IMG/VR virus record: IMGVR_UViG_3300042527_000444
Span: 1-60,754 of that record
Direction: 5' to 3' (one strand)
Length of the DNA: 60,754 bases
Origin: a virus
Below, piece by piece: positions 1 through 5,901 of this stretch. Position 1 is the first letter of the stretch, and the number at the start of each line of letters is the position of its first letter. The notes beneath the pieces are model-generated. The model had not been told where the DNA came from. It searched no databases and worked only from the letters and a program-made list of their open reading frames with translations. A program made the translations under genes and the position numbers.

Positions 1-19
1 ACAGCATCTAGGGAGCAGA

Positions 20-62
20 GCCAGTGGTTATATTCGCCGTAGAAACGGGTAGCGTGACTGGC
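20..62 (+). other. Structured inverted-repeat element upstream of the tRNA cluster
   Basis: GCCAGT at 20-25 pairs perfectly with ACTGGC at 57-62. Inside lies a second hairpin, CCGT (37-40) and ACGG (45-48) around an AGAA loop. No complete tRNA cloverleaf or T-arm is visible. A TATAAT box (66-71) follows immediately and probably drives the tRNA-Leu gene at 83. It could be the end of an upstream transcript, a terminator or a small RNA; the window start prevents a decision. Confidence 0.35.
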
Positions 63-82
63 ACTTATAATTGCGTAGTTTA

Positions 83-155
83 GCCCTTGTAGCCCAGTGG
101 TAGAGGCACACGACTTAAAATCGTGACAGCGTTGGTTCGAATCCAACCAGGGGCA
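83..155 (+). tRNA. tRNA-Leu, anticodon TAA
   Basis: Full cloverleaf: acceptor 83-89 with 148-154, D stem 92-94 with 105-107, anticodon stem 109-113 with 121-125, loop CTTAAAA with anticodon TAA at 116-118, and T arm 131-147. The variable region (126-130) is only 5 nt, whereas bacterial tRNA-Leu normally has a long class II variable arm. CCA is not encoded. A TATAAT box at 66-71 is its likely promoter. Reading UUA would suit an AT-rich phage translated in a richer-GC host. Confidence 0.88.
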
Positions 156-171
156 CTACAATTAAATACTT

Positions 172-247
172 TGGTCTGTAGTTCAGTTGGTAGAACACTC
201 GACTGTTAATCGAGATGTCGCAGGATCGAGACCTGCCAGACCAGCCA
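172..247 (+). tRNA. tRNA-Asn, anticodon GTT, CCA encoded
   Basis: Acceptor 172-178 pairs with 237-243, the discriminator is G244, and CCA is encoded at 245-247. The anticodon stem is 198-202 with 210-214, and the anticodon GTT is at 205-207. The T stem is 220-224 with 232-236; its loop starts with A rather than T. It lies 16 nt after tRNA-Leu and abuts the -10 box of the halogenase gene. Confidence 0.92.
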
Positions 248-256
248 TGATACAAT
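248..256 (+). promoter_or_regulatory. Extended -10 promoter of the halogenase gene
   Basis: TGATACAAT (TGn plus TACAAT at 251-256) begins directly after the CCA of tRNA-Asn. No -35 match is seen. The predicted transcription start lies about 10 nt before the ATG at 273, leaving a very short leader with a GTGGAG ribosome-binding site. Confidence 0.5.
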
Positions 257-272
257 TTAGTGTGGAGTTAAT

Positions 273-1877
273 ATGTCAATAAACAAAATAGTAATTGTTG
301 GCGGTGGATCTGCTGGATGGATGTCAGCAGCAACACTAATAAAAGCATTTCCAGATAAAGACATAAGTGTAATAGAATCTAAACATGTTCCAATTATAGG
401 TGTTGGAGAGTCTACATTGGGTCAGATTAAACGCTGGACAGATTTTATAGGATTACAAGATAAAGATTTTTTAAAGGCTACAGATGCTACATATAAATTA
501 AGCATAAAATTTACTGATTTTTATAAAAAAGATTCTGGCGGATTTCATTATCCATTTGGAACCCCAATGGTATATAAAAATAGAAATCCATTTTACGATT
601 GGCATATTAAAAAATATATATCTCCAGAGACACCAGTTACAGATTTTGTAGAATGTTTATTTCCAGCAGCAGCATTATTTGCAAAAAATAAATACTCTGA
701 AAATCTTAATAATGAGTTCGATAATTTTGATACTAAGAGGGCTGTTGCATATCATTTTAATGCTGTTAAGTTTGGGCAGTGGCTTAAGGATTTTGTATGT
801 TTGCCAAATGGAGTAAAACATATTGAAGCAACTGTTACTAATGTTATTAAAGATGATGAGGCAGGAATTAAATATCTTGAATTAGATAATAACGAAATTG
901 TTAATGCAGATTTGTTTGTAGATTGCACAGGCTTTAAAAGTCTGTTACTTGGTGAAACTTTAAATGAACCATATATTTCTTTTCAACATTTAATTCCAAA
1001 TAACGGTGCTTGGGCTGCACAGGTGCCGTACAAGGATAAAGAAAAAGAAATGGAATCCTATACAAACTGTACAGCCCTTGGAAATGGATGGTGCTGGAAT
1101 ACCCCACTATATTCTAGATTAGGAACTGGATATGTCCATTCAACAAAATTTATTACAAAAGAACAGGCGCTAGATGAGTTTAAGCAATACCTAATGTCAG
1201 ATAAAATGATAATTCCTAGAACTAAAGAAGAAGTCGAAGATTTAAAGTTTAGATACATTGACATGAAAATTGGTATTCACGAGAGAACATTTGTAAAAAA
1301 TGTAGTAGCAATAGGAATGGCTGCTGGTTTTATTGAGCCACTAGAATCTAACGGCTTATATACAGTACATGAATTTTTGTTTAAGTTAATAGATATATTA
1401 CAAAGAGATAATATAAGTCAGTTTGATCGAAACATGTATAATCAATCAACTAAGTCTATATATCAAGGATTTGCTAAATTTGTATCCTTACATTATTTAT
1501 TGTCTCACAGAGATGATACAGAATATTGGAGAAGCATTAAAAATGGAACCACAATAGATGTGGAAAATGAAATGCTAACTTCTTTATTTGATAAAGAAGA
1601 TCCTTTTAATGATTTAGTTCAAAGATATATGACAAAACAGGAGCACCCTTTCGGTCCTGCTGGAATAACATACATAGCCACTGGAATGAACTTAAACATG
1701 ATGAATATTGCTAGGGCAAAAGCGGATTACTTTGGAACAGGAATACCGCTAGGACATTCGGCCTTTCAATTTAATTCAATCTGGGAAGAAAGAAAGCAAA
1801 AATGGAAGAATAATGCAATTAATGCACCGTCCTTATATGAGTATTTAAAAAATAATTATTTTGACGGAGAAGAATAA
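273..1877 (+). CDS. Flavin-dependent tryptophan-halogenase-like protein
   Basis: This 534-residue protein matches the FAD-dependent tryptophan halogenase family (PrnA/RebH type), which uses reduced FAD, oxygen and chloride or bromide to halogenate aromatic carbons. Visible signatures are the N-terminal dinucleotide fold VGGGSAGW (residues 9-16), the segment ESKHVPIIGVGEST with the candidate catalytic lysine at about residue 37-38, and the LEPLESNGLY loop that places substrate and flavin. The usual GWxWxIP motif reads GWCWNTPL, so Ile is replaced by Thr. Length is typical. A flavin reductase partner is not seen in the window. It lies between tRNA-Asn and tRNA-Asp in the + strand island. The substrate may be free Trp, an indole or a peptide. 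Confidence 0.88.
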   Translation: MSINKIVIVGGGSAGWMSAATLIKAFPDKDISVIESKHVPIIGVGESTLGQIKRWTDFIGLQDKDFLKATDATYKLSIKFTDFYKKDSGGFHYPFGTPMVYKNRNPFYDWHIKKYISPETPVTDFVECLFPAAALFAKNKYSENLNNEFDNFDTKRAVAYHFNAVKFGQWLKDFVCLPNGVKHIEATVTNVIKDDEAGIKYLELDNNEIVNADLFVDCTGFKSLLLGETLNEPYISFQHLIPNNGAWAAQVPYKDKEKEMESYTNCTALGNGWCWNTPLYSRLGTGYVHSTKFITKEQALDEFKQYLMSDKMIIPRTKEEVEDLKFRYIDMKIGIHERTFVKNVVAIGMAAGFIEPLESNGLYTVHEFLFKLIDILQRDNISQFDRNMYNQSTKSIYQGFAKFVSLHYLLSHRDDTEYWRSIKNGTTIDVENEMLTSLFDKEDPFNDLVQRYMTKQEHPFGPAGITYIATGMNLNMMNIARAKADYFGTGIPLGHSAFQFNSIWEERKQKWKNNAINAPSLYEYLKNNYFDGEE

Positions 1878-1899
1878 GTATGATAGTATATTTATTGTT

Positions 1900-1973
1900 G
1901 GTCCGTTAGTTCAGTTGGTTAGAACGCTACCCTGTCACGGTAGAGGTCGTCGGTTCAAGTCCGATACGGATCG
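1900..1973 (+). tRNA. tRNA-Asp, anticodon GTC
   Basis: Acceptor 1900-1906 pairs with 1966-1972 with one G-T pair; the discriminator is G1973. The anticodon stem is 1927-1931 with 1939-1943, the loop CTGTCAC, and the anticodon GTC at 1934-1936. The T loop is TTCAAGT. CCA is not encoded. Confidence 0.92.
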
Positions 1974-2001
1974 CTAGAGCCTGGTGTATCCGTTATTGGT
2001 G

Positions 2002-2007
2002 TATAAT
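2002..2007 (+). promoter_or_regulatory. -10 box (TATAAT) 6 nt before an ATG: leaderless promoter
   Basis: TATAAT is followed by GATTGT and then ATG at 2014. Transcription normally begins about 7 nt after the -10 box, which falls on the A of this ATG. No good -35 is seen. The same 6-nt spacing recurs at eight other genes in the window. Confidence 0.55.
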
Positions 2008-2013
2008 GATTGT

Positions 2014-2583
2014 ATGCAACAAAATAATTATTTGGTAAATGAGTGTGTCCCTCACCTACTTACATATAATAGAAGTGGGATGCATTTTTTTGATGATAAT
2101 CTATATGAAATAGAAAAAATTCATTTTACTCAATCACACCTTATAGAACAACTATTTGATGAAAACAACAATAAGAAAAGAGTGATAGTAACAATAGCAA
2201 GAGAGCCGACTGGAAGTATTCCTTCTTATATAGCACATCTTGGTAATTATTATTTAGAAAATGCTATCGATTTTGGAATTAGAGAAAAAATAACAGAGTA
2301 TATACTAATGTATTCTTTCTTATGTGAACATGCAGACTATGTCATAGATTTTAATGATCTCATAAAATATCCAAAAATTGTAATTAAAAAATTATTAGAG
2401 TTATTAAATATAGATAAAGATAAATATGTTTATTTTGAAAGAGACATTATACCTAGAAGTGAACACTATATTCCATCAAGCAAGTCGTTACCAAACTATA
2501 AAGAAAATCTGTTAGATGGCTATAATCTTGATTTATGTTATTATTACTATCATAAACTTTTAGAAAAGAAAATTATAATTTAG
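2014..2583 (+). CDS. Divergent sulfotransferase-like protein
   Basis: The 189-residue protein resembles a degenerate P-loop sulfotransferase. An early segment LTYNRSGMHFF sits where such enzymes have the 5-prime phosphosulfate loop (YPRSGST), and IAREPTGSIPSY matches the RxPxxxxxS segment that binds the 3-prime phosphate of PAPS. The later DYVIDFNDL segment is shared with the sulfotransferase-like protein at 3936. I start at ATG 2014 rather than GTG 1984 because a TATAAT box sits inside that upstream stretch and is correctly placed for a leaderless ATG. It lies between tRNA-Asp and tRNA-Glu. The missing Lys/Gly in the loop leaves activity uncertain. Confidence 0.55.
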   Translation: MQQNNYLVNECVPHLLTYNRSGMHFFDDNLYEIEKIHFTQSHLIEQLFDENNNKKRVIVTIAREPTGSIPSYIAHLGNYYLENAIDFGIREKITEYILMYSFLCEHADYVIDFNDLIKYPKIVIKKLLELLNIDKDKYVYFERDIIPRSEHYIPSSKSLPNYKENLLDGYNLDLCYYYYHKLLEKKIII

Positions 2584-2596
2584 TTTTATTTGTAAC

Positions 2597-2625
2597 TTTA
2601 CAAAACTACTGAATCAATGTATAAT
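2597..2625 (+). promoter_or_regulatory. Promoter for tRNA-Glu (TTTACA, 17-nt spacer, TATAAT)
   Basis: TTTACA at 2597-2602 and TATAAT at 2620-2625 are separated by exactly 17 nt. The predicted start at about 2632 is 15 nt before the tRNA. Confidence 0.65.
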
Positions 2626-2646
2626 GGTAATATGTCTACCAATCAT

Positions 2647-2721
2647 GGCACTATCGTCTATCGGATAGGACATCGCCCTTTCACGGCGGAAAGACGGGTT
2701 CGATTCCCGTTAGTGCTACCA
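2647..2721 (+). tRNA. tRNA-Glu, anticodon TTC, CCA encoded
   Basis: Acceptor 2647-2653 pairs with 2711-2717, discriminator A2718, and CCA at 2719-2721. The anticodon loop is CTTTCAC with anticodon TTC. The T arm at 2694-2710 has the standard loop TTCGATT. The first acceptor pair is G-T. Confidence 0.93.
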
Positions 2722-2724
2722 GTT

Positions 2725-2733
2725 TGGTATAAT
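2725..2733 (+). promoter_or_regulatory. Extended -10 promoter of ahpC-ahpD
   Basis: TGGTATAAT directly follows the tRNA-Glu CCA end. There is no recognisable -35. The predicted start lies about 23 nt upstream of the ahpC ATG at 2763, leaving room for the purine-rich GAAAGAAG ribosome-binding site. Confidence 0.55.
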
Positions 2734-2762
2734 AGAATGACTACTAGTAGAAAGAAGAGCAA

Positions 2763-3332
2763 ATGAGAACTATCGGAGATAAGTTAGAGCCGTTTCGTAT
2801 CATTGGAGTAAAACCAGGTAGACTGGATGCTTCTGATGATGTATTTGAAGTATTGGATGAAAAATCATTTCCAGGAAAATGGAAGGTAATTGTATATTAT
2901 CCAAAGGATTTTACATTTGTATGCCCGACAGAAATTGTGGCATATGATAAATTAGTTAACGATTTTAATGATCGTGACGCAGTATTGTTAACAGGATCAA
3001 CAGATAACGAGTTCTGTAAAATTGCATGGCGTAACGCACATGAAGATTTAAAAAAGACTAATTCTTGGTCTTTTGCAGATCAAATTCGTGAATGGTCTTG
3101 GGCAGAAGATGAAGGCTATACTGGACTTGCAAACCAATTAGGGATCTTAAATAAAGATGGTGTTGCACTTCGTGCTACCTTTATTGTTGATCCAGATAAT
3201 GTTATTCAACATGTAACTGTAAATAATCTTAATGTAGGTCGTAGTCCAGAAGAAACTCTTCGTGTACTTGATGCCTTGCAAACAGGAGAACTTTGTGCCT
3301 GCAATAGAAGCCTTGGTGGAGAAACACTGTGA
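2763..3332 (+). CDS. ahpC: Alkyl hydroperoxide reductase AhpC (2-Cys peroxiredoxin)
   Basis: This 189-residue peroxiredoxin reduces hydrogen peroxide, organic peroxides and peroxynitrite through cysteine chemistry in the cytoplasm. The peroxidatic cysteine is in FTFVCPTEI near residue 60, and the resolving cysteine is in the C-terminal GELCACN near residue 177. The sequence resembles actinobacterial AhpC, whose reductant is AhpD rather than AhpF. The next gene is ahpD and overlaps by 4 nt (GTGA), so the two are translationally coupled. It was probably acquired from a host and serves as an auxiliary gene against oxidative stress during infection. It is transcribed from an extended -10 just after tRNA-Glu. 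Confidence 0.95.
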   Translation: MRTIGDKLEPFRIIGVKPGRLDASDDVFEVLDEKSFPGKWKVIVYYPKDFTFVCPTEIVAYDKLVNDFNDRDAVLLTGSTDNEFCKIAWRNAHEDLKKTNSWSFADQIREWSWAEDEGYTGLANQLGILNKDGVALRATFIVDPDNVIQHVTVNNLNVGRSPEETLRVLDALQTGELCACNRSLGGETL

Positions 3333-3841
3333 GTTGGGTAGATGAAGTAAAGGAACTTGTTCCTGAGTATGCTAAAGACATTAAGTTAAATCTTGATGCT
3401 GTGATCAATAGAAGTACTTTTGATTACGATTACTCTTCATCCCTTGCACTTGCAGCAGCCCTTGCAACAGGTAATCAGGACATTGTCGCTATGGTTTCTG
3501 ATGGTGTTACAGATGAGGTAGAAAAAAATGCAGCCTTTACAGCAGCAGCCTTGATGGCACAGAACAATGTATGGTATCCATATACTGAGATGGCAGATGA
3601 TCCAAATCTAACTGGATTACCAGCACAACTTAGAATGAATGCTATTGCATCTCATGGCGGTACAACTAAGGCGAAGTTTGAGTCGTATGCGCTTATTGCA
3701 TCTATTATTGGAAAATGTCATTTCTGTGTAAAGGCTCATTATGAAACCTTAAAACAAGAAGGATATACAACTGAACAACTTCGTGATATCGGAAGAATTG
3801 CTGCAACAATTAATGCTATCGCCAAGGTTGTCGTAGCGTAA
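3329..3841 (+). CDS. ahpD: Alkyl hydroperoxidase AhpD
   Basis: This 170-residue protein matches the AhpD/CMD family. The catalytic CxxC is the CHFC in GKCHFCVKAH near residue 131, followed by the conserved histidine. In mycobacteria AhpD is a weak peroxidase and, charged by lipoamide and dihydrolipoamide acyltransferase, transfers electrons to AhpC. Start is GTG 3329, overlapping the ahpC stop, as is usual for this gene pair. The length is normal and nothing is missing. tRNA-Thr begins 5 nt after the stop, so the two are probably cotranscribed. Confidence 0.94.
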   Translation: MSWVDEVKELVPEYAKDIKLNLDAVINRSTFDYDYSSSLALAAALATGNQDIVAMVSDGVTDEVEKNAAFTAAALMAQNNVWYPYTEMADDPNLTGLPAQLRMNAIASHGGTTKAKFESYALIASIIGKCHFCVKAHYETLKQEGYTTEQLRDIGRIAATINAIAKVVVA

Positions 3842-3846
3842 TGGTT

Positions 3847-3918
3847 GCCTCCTTAACTCAGGGGTAGAGTACTCGCCTTGTAAGCGAGATGTCGTAGGTT
3901 CAAATCCTACAGGAGGCT
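3847..3918 (+). tRNA. tRNA-Thr, anticodon TGT
   Basis: Acceptor 3847-3853 pairs perfectly with 3911-3917; the discriminator is T3918. The anticodon stem is 3872-3876 with 3884-3888, and the anticodon TGT is at 3879-3881. The T loop is TTCAAAT. CCA is not encoded. It starts 5 nt after the ahpD stop. Confidence 0.93.
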
Positions 3919-3935
3919 CTGATATGATTAACAAT

Positions 3936-4535
3936 ATGAGTAAAGAGATACATCTTATTACATATCCTAGATGTGGATCAACTTATCTTTCTAAATTATT
4001 AAGTGACAGTTTTCAAAAAGAAATTTATAGAAGACATCTTAATGGAACAAAGAAGATGGATCCCGAATATAGTAAAGATAACGATTATTATAATGATGCA
4101 GGATCAAAATCTTTTAAAGAAAACAATTATGCAATTACCGTATTAAGAAATCCTGTAGACTCTATCTCATCTTTATGTTCTATGGAAAATTTTTATAATA
4201 AAAATATTGATATTGATTTTAATATTAAACAATATACTGAATATTATATTTATTTTTTTAAAGATATTTTAAAAATTGTAGATTTAATGATAGATTTTAA
4301 TGATATCAATATACATAAAGATAATATTTTAAAATATGTAGGTGATAAAACTAATAATAGTATTATAAATAAAAATTATTCACCAGATATATCAGATCTT
4401 TCAGATCATCAATTTTTAAAATCTTCTAAAATAAATAAAAACTATGAATGCATTAAAGAAAAGGTTAAAAATAATGACTTAACTGAATGCTTTAACGTTT
4501 ATAATAGTTTGATAACAGAATGCAAAAAATTTTAA
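3936..4535 (+). CDS. Sulfotransferase-family protein
   Basis: The 199-residue protein begins with LITYPRCGSTYLSKLL, a convincing P-loop sulfotransferase signature for PAPS binding, and continues with VLRNPVDSISSL, the matching RxPxxxxxS element of the 3-prime phosphate site. DLMIDFNDI resembles the same position in the gene at 2014, so the two are probably related. Such enzymes move a sulfuryl group from PAPS to hydroxyls or amines of glycans, peptides or small molecules. I use ATG 3936; an in-frame ATG at 3924 lies inside a TATGAT box. The encoding DNA is very AT-rich after codon 90. The substrate is unknown, but hydroxylated or glycosylated products of neighbouring enzymes are candidates. 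Confidence 0.75.
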   Translation: MSKEIHLITYPRCGSTYLSKLLSDSFQKEIYRRHLNGTKKMDPEYSKDNDYYNDAGSKSFKENNYAITVLRNPVDSISSLCSMENFYNKNIDIDFNIKQYTEYYIYFFKDILKIVDLMIDFNDINIHKDNILKYVGDKTNNSIINKNYSPDISDLSDHQFLKSSKINKNYECIKEKVKNNDLTECFNVYNSLITECKKF

Positions 4536-4556
4536 ATAGTTTAAAAACTATTTTTT
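4534..4556. terminator. Bidirectional terminator between convergent genes
   Basis: AAATAGTT (4534-4541) pairs perfectly with AACTATTT (4546-4553) around a 4-nt loop, followed on the + strand by more T residues. The reverse strand has an A/T-rich tail. Stop codons of both convergent genes (4533-4535 and 4548-4550) fall in the stem. Confidence 0.6.
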
Positions 4557-4688
4557 ATCTTTGTTATACTCGCCGTATTTTCCAAGAACAGCCTTTACAG
4601 TACCATCTTTACGAAGACGAACGATCATTCCATCTTTAATTTGTATAGGGTTAAACTTATCGTGTCTTTTAAATTTACCAGATGACAT
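4548..4688 (-). CDS. Small basic protein, unknown function
   Basis: A 46-residue frame too short for most ORF callers. It begins MSSGKFKRHDKFN and continues with MIVRLRKDGTVKAVLGKYGEY. It is rich in Lys and Arg, with a strand-like central part that looks like a small beta barrel or KOW/SH3-like fold; that fold call is a guess. Its ATG at 4688 overlaps the stop of the upstream gene (4688-4969), indicating translational coupling. It ends inside the bidirectional terminator. The long + strand open frames covering this region are shadows. Confidence 0.6.
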   Translation of the reverse strand: MSSGKFKRHDKFNPIQIKDGMIVRLRKDGTVKAVLGKYGEYNKDKK

Positions 4689-4969
4689 TATTTTTGCTTT
4701 CTTTCAAAGGCAGAGCCTTCCCAAAATATCTTTTCTACTGGTATACAATTAGGAACCATTTTTCCATCTTGTTCTTTCATTCCTCTTTGTACGTATCCTT
4801 CCCAGCATGGGTTATCAGCCTTTATATTGCCCTCAGAGCGGTTTATAGCATAGATCTGTGCTGCAGCCTCAGAACGAGTCTTATGGCATCCCATAACCTC
4901 TCCTGTGTCCTTCATAGCGGGGTATCCAGAGCATCCTCCAGAACCTTTAGCACCTACATGATACGGCAT
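4688..4969 (-). CDS. Phage protein with CHxTxxEAxxQ motif, unknown role
   Basis: The 93-residue protein opens PYHVGAKGSGGCSGYPAMKD and contains GEVMGCHKTRSEAAAQIYA. This pattern (xGCHxTxxEAxxQxxA) occurs in many phages as a short domain, often alone or appended to head-maturation proteins. The C-terminal half contains NPCWEGYVQRGMKEQDG and KMVPNCIP, which recur with it. Four cysteines could bind a metal or form disulfides. It is expressed from a TGGTATACT box (4977-4985) 7 nt before the ATG, implying a leaderless message. Its role is unknown; a virion-associated or assembly role is inferred only from family company. Confidence 0.65.
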   Translation of the reverse strand: MPYHVGAKGSGGCSGYPAMKDTGEVMGCHKTRSEAAAQIYAINRSEGNIKADNPCWEGYVQRGMKEQDGKMVPNCIPVEKIFWEGSAFERKQK

Positions 4970-4976
4970 AATAAAT

Positions 4977-5002
4977 AGTATACCATATTCTTATGGTAAA
5001 AT
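4977..5002. promoter_or_regulatory. Divergent pair of extended -10 promoters forming a palindrome
   Basis: On the - strand TGGTATACT (4977-4985) is 7 nt before the ATG at 4969. On the + strand TGGTAAAAT (4994-5002) is 6 nt before the ATG at 5009. The core TACCATA-TTCT-TATGGTA is a perfect inverted repeat. Both predicted transcripts are leaderless or nearly so. Confidence 0.6.
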
Positions 5003-5008
5003 AGATAT

Positions 5009-5188
5009 ATGGAACAAACACTGACATCAGAGCAACAGGCAGAAATTCTTATTAATAAAATTATGCAAATAACAAAAGATAGGATTGTATCTATACTACA
5101 GCCAGAGTTTGATAAAATATCGGATGGACACTATCATTTTGATAAAGCACTAGCAGATGCTATTATTACTGATATTAAAAATGCTTAA
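5009..5188 (+). CDS. Small helical hypothetical protein
   Basis: A 59-residue frame (MEQTLTSEQQAEILINKIMQ...) with predicted helical character, rich in Ile, Glu and Asp. No family is recognised. Its ATG lies exactly 6 nt after the TAAAAT -10 box, so a leaderless transcript is likely. The stop overlaps the ATG of the methyltransferase gene by 8 nt, so the two form a coupled pair. The arrangement suggests the small protein and the methyltransferase are made together. Confidence 0.6.
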   Translation: MEQTLTSEQQAEILINKIMQITKDRIVSILQPEFDKISDGHYHFDKALADAIITDIKNA

Positions 5189-5861
5189 AAAAATAATACA
5201 ACCTTTAGGATATGATCAAGAAGTTTTATTCAAAACTAATGAAATTGAAAAGGCAATTCCTATATCCCAAAATCAATTAAACGATGCAAAACTCTTTACT
5301 TCAAAATATGAGTACGCAAAAACTTTAAATAAAAATATATCTTATTTAGAGATTGGAGTTGGTTGGGGATACTCTGCTCAAATGTTTATAGATACAACTA
5401 ATGCTAAAAGTGCTGACCTTGTAGATGTTTATAATAATTGCGACGGTGTTGTTGCAGCGGGAGGACCTGCGCCCAAAGATAGTTTACTAACACATGAGGA
5501 GTATATAAAGTCTAAATTTTCTTATCATCCTAATGTTAATATTATAAAAGGAGACGCAAGAGACATAGCACCTACCTTAAATAAAAAATATGATTTAATA
5601 TTATTAGATATGGAAAGAGAAAGATTTTTTATAAGAAATCTTTTATCAATTTGTTCCAAAATAACTAATGTAGATGGAATTATAGGATTAACCTCTTATA
5701 TAATTTATGATGGTATTTTTTATAATGAGTTGCGCCATGAGCAAGTAGGCGTATTTCAAAGTGTAAATGAATTTTTACACTTAAATAAAAATTGGTCTGT
5801 TGATGCTATGGTGTTAAATGATCTTGGGTATCATGACATATATATTAAAAGAAAATCATAA
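5181..5861 (+). CDS. Class I SAM-dependent methyltransferase
   Basis: The 226-residue protein has the class I Rossmann signature: motif I YLEIGVGWGYSAQMF near residue 56, an acidic strand-2 end (DLVDVYNN), VNIIKGDARDI before motif III, and YDLILLDME as motif IV. It looks like the methyltransferase-24 type seen near glycan-modifying genes. I start at ATG 5181, inside the preceding gene end (ATGCTTAA overlap), not at 5157, whose extra residues are leucine repeats. The methyl acceptor is unknown; its island neighbours (halogenase, sulfotransferases) suggest a sugar, peptide or small molecule rather than DNA, and no DNA-methylase NPPY/PCQ motif is seen. Confidence 0.75.
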   Translation: MLKKIIQPLGYDQEVLFKTNEIEKAIPISQNQLNDAKLFTSKYEYAKTLNKNISYLEIGVGWGYSAQMFIDTTNAKSADLVDVYNNCDGVVAAGGPAPKDSLLTHEEYIKSKFSYHPNVNIIKGDARDIAPTLNKKYDLILLDMERERFFIRNLLSICSKITNVDGIIGLTSYIIYDGIFYNELRHEQVGVFQSVNEFLHLNKNWSVDAMVLNDLGYHDIYIKRKS

Positions 5862-5862
5862 T

Positions 5863-5899
5863 AAAAGAGCAGTTTAGCCACATGCTCAGGTGGTCTTTT
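5863..5899. terminator. Possible terminator between convergent methyltransferase and hsp20 genes
   Basis: AAAAGA (5863-5868) can pair with TCTTTT (5894-5899) and CCAC (5878-5881) with GTGG (5890-5893), with an unpaired 9-nt bulge. GAGCA/TGCTC (5867-5871, 5883-5887) is an alternative stem. The position between convergent stops is right, but the structure is imperfect. Confidence 0.35.
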
Positions 5900-5901
5900 A
5901 C

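Noticed and set aside
3749-3934. Reverse-strand ORF with PPVGFEPTTSRLQ
   Set aside because: This well-known artefact is the antisense translation of a tRNA gene: it covers tRNA-Thr (3847-3918) and the ahpD end.
4561-4978. + strand open frames in 4561-4978
   Set aside because: They oppose two - strand genes with better starts, coupling and family resemblance.
5157-5180. Earlier ATG of the methyltransferase frame
   Set aside because: It adds only Leu/Ile residues inside the preceding small gene; ATG 5181 gives the usual overlapping start.
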